A stretch of 64,000 bases of DNA from an uncultured Erythrobacter sp. (lineage in GTDB: Bacteria > Pseudomonadota > Alphaproteobacteria > Sphingomonadales > Sphingomonadaceae). The translations under genes and the position numbers were made by a program. Of this stretch, positions 62,752 through 64,000 are shown in pieces (positions within the stretch are counted from its first letter, which is position 1; each line of letters starts with the position of its first letter). The stretch spans positions 930,001 through 994,000 of the forward strand of contig CANNCL010000001.1 in NCBI GenBank assembly GCA_947503155.1, written 5' to 3'. The notes under the pieces were generated by a model, which did not search any database, was not told the origin of the DNA, and worked only from the letters and a program-made list of their open reading frames with translations.

Positions 62752-63285
62752 TCAACGCTCGATCACATCACCGGACATTGGGGCGAGGCGGGCGAGCAGC
62801 TTGTTCTGAGCGGCGAAGGGGACCTCAGCCTCTTGCATCGCGACTTGTAAGTTCTCCACCAGCGCGTTCAGATCTTGGCGACGGATACCCAGGCCGGAAT
62901 GAGACGATTGCATATCACGCCCAGAATAATCACAGCCCGCATTGAGCAGATAACAAAACTGTTCGCCCAAAGTGCGTTTGATCCGCACAATGTCGTGGCT
63001 GATGAAAATTTCGGCGATGCGCGGGTCAGTTGCGGAAAGATCTATCGCGCGGTCTGCAATGCGCTGGATCCCCTCACGCCCCCCAAATGCCGCGGCAAGG
63101 CGCGTGCTGCGATAGGGATTGGCCCCGGCATTGGCGTTATCTTCAACATAGGGATCGACCGGGAGCTCGCCAGTTTCCGGATCGCGAACTTCTTCTTCAA
63201 CGCCGAACTCTGCGTCCCAATCGACGTTTTCGGCCGGGGCTTGCTGCATGAATAGCAACGCAGCGGTGGAGGTCAGAAGAAGCAT
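62752..63285 (-). CDS. Group 1 truncated hemoglobin-like protein, secreted
   Basis: 177 aa with an N-terminal signal sequence and an acidic linker ([16 protein letters not shown]). Helices fit the 2-on-2 globin: [40 protein letters not shown] and the proximal His129 in [20 protein letters not shown]. The usual distal B10 Tyr is not at its expected place (ADRAIDL). Cys111 and Cys118 could form a disulphide. A periplasmic heme or O2/NO function is possible. Confidence 0.8.
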   Translation of the reverse strand: MLLLTSTAALLFMQQAPAENVDWDAEFGVEEEVRDPETGELPVDPYVEDNANAGANPYRSTRLAAAFGGREGIQRIADRAIDLSATDPRIAEIFISHDIVRIKRTLGEQFCYLLNAGCDYSGRDMQSSHSGLGIRRQDLNALVENLQVAMQEAEVPFAAQNKLLARLAPMSGDVIER

Positions 63286-63305
63286 TGTGTGATCCTATTA
63301 GGGGT

Positions 63306-63842
63306 TTAAAAGGCGATTTGGGCCTGAAGAAAACCGCCGCGCTGATCTTCAAAAGTCGCGATCGAGCCAAGATCGACATAGGCCGCCGACAATGTGATGT
63401 TTTCGTTCAATGCATAAGCGGCAAAAATGTCGATCCAATCATCTTCGCCAAGGCCCAAATTATCGGGTTTGGAACGATATTCTGCACCGATCACTGCACG
63501 GCGAGAGAGCTGGTAAGCGAGCGACCCTTCGAATTCGACACGGTAACCGCGTCCCGCTGCGCTGCCAAAACCCAGCAAGCCCAATTGATTGCCCTCTGTT
63601 AGCCGAGCTGCGGCGCTTACTAGTAATGAGTGTTCAAGTAGCAGTTTGGTCGCGCTGAGCGTGTAGTCGATGCCACTATCATCGCCGGCCCCAAGCACCG
63701 CAATGATCGGTCCATCAAGGTTGCGTTTGTATTCAACGCCCACAGCAATCTGCGGCAATAGCGGCGCGCCATAAACGACGTCGCCAACCACGCGCAGTTT
63801 CGCGCCGTAAATGTCTTGGTTGAAAGTGTATCCTTGGCCCAG
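63306..63842 (-). pseudogene. DUF3034 protein, N-terminal part missing
   Basis: About 178 residues, beginning LGQGYTFNQDIYGAKLRVV. The rest matches the C-terminal two-thirds of the outer-membrane-like DUF3034 family: GVEYKRNLDG, QLGLLGFG, GYRVEFEGSLAYQL, AVIGAEYRSKPDNLGLGEDDWIDIF and ending GFLQAQIAF. In-frame upstream there is an immediate stop (63843-63845) and then the end of a DUF2269 gene. The signal peptide and about 100 residues are absent. A GTG at 63791 could allow a shorter product but no ribosome site is seen. Confidence 0.7.
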
Positions 63843-63848
63843 TCAAAA

Positions 63849-64000
63849 TCACCACAGGACCGGCTTGCTTGTCATCAACCAAAACACCGCGACAAGCCCT
63901 AAGAATGCGGGCCAGCCAAGCGCAAACCACAGCCGCATAACCTTTTCGTAATTGGAACCGAGCGGTTCATTCTTTTGTCGCGCTTGCTCCGCTAACCGCT
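63849..64000 (-). CDS. DUF2269 family membrane protein, C-terminal part (window edge)
   Basis: Fifty residues read into the window: RLAEQARQKNEPLGSNYEKV followed by the last membrane helix RLWFALGWPAFLGLVAVFWLM and SKPVLW, ending at TGA 63851-63849. This matches the C-terminus of DUF2269 proteins. The N-terminal part is outside the window. It ends four bases before the first in-frame stop of the DUF3034 remnant. Confidence 0.72.
   Translation of the reverse strand, partial: RLAEQARQKNEPLGSNYEKVMRLWFALGWPAFLGLVAVFWLMTSKPVLW

Overview
The window looks like a chromosomal segment of an alphaproteobacterium of the order Sphingomonadales, most likely Erythrobacteraceae. The basis is gene content: two large TonB-dependent receptors, an NrdA without an ATP-cone, a CHCC zinc-finger (NDUFS6-like) protein, DUF4402/DUF4870/DUF3034 proteins, a solitary bufferin and GANTC-rich promoters. 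There is no rRNA operon, CRISPR array or insertion sequence. One tRNA (Gly-GCC) is present. Assignment to order is an inference from families and not from a marker gene.

Layout. 1-3.4 kb: an edge fragment, two secreted proteins, the zinc-finger protein, an orphan ABC ATPase and a 55-aa zinc-ribbon gene. 3.6-8 kb: nadB, a lipoprotein, a TraB/GumN protein and an alpha/beta hydrolase. 8-14 kb: a class I ribonucleotide reductase with nrdA and nrdB separated by PilZ, lipoprotein and GGDEF genes; both nrd promoters carry GANTC sites. 14-20 kb: a near mirror-symmetric block (nuclease, DUF4870, sulfotransferase, DUF4870, nuclease) and a bufferin-like metallophore. 20-31 kb: housekeeping (argB, yggT, folD, marC, LON-domain protein, CnoX-like co-chaperone, tRNA-Gly, ZnuD-like receptor, dcd). 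31-38 kb: a probable accessory cassette (DoxX, MFS, methyltransferase, TetR, TonB receptor, hydrolase) bordered by degenerate non-coding repeats. 38-47 kb: putA, mtnP, a glutathione transferase, an aldehyde dehydrogenase and a secreted hydrolase.

47.3-50.9 kb holds the operon I find most interesting. It encodes an MBL-fold hydrolase, a kinase fused to DUF6285, and an acyl-CoA dehydrogenase. This matches the LvaA/LvaB/LvaC (ACAD10/11-type) route for 4-hydroxyacyl-CoA catabolism, with the kinase and its small partner in one polypeptide and a candidate lactonase in front.

54.7-64 kb shows repeated gene erosion. fliA and fliD are fused back to back without their N-terminal parts, next to an intact fliS. 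An RND efflux operon is reduced to one in-frame ORF joining the start of the adaptor to the end of the outer-membrane factor. A DUF3034 gene has lost its N-terminal part right behind a DUF2269 gene. Between these scars lie intact genes: nhaA, flavin reductase, TetR, a glutathione-dependent formaldehyde dehydrogenase operon and a secreted truncated hemoglobin. The pattern suggests deletion-driven loss of motility and efflux, unless it is an assembly artefact.
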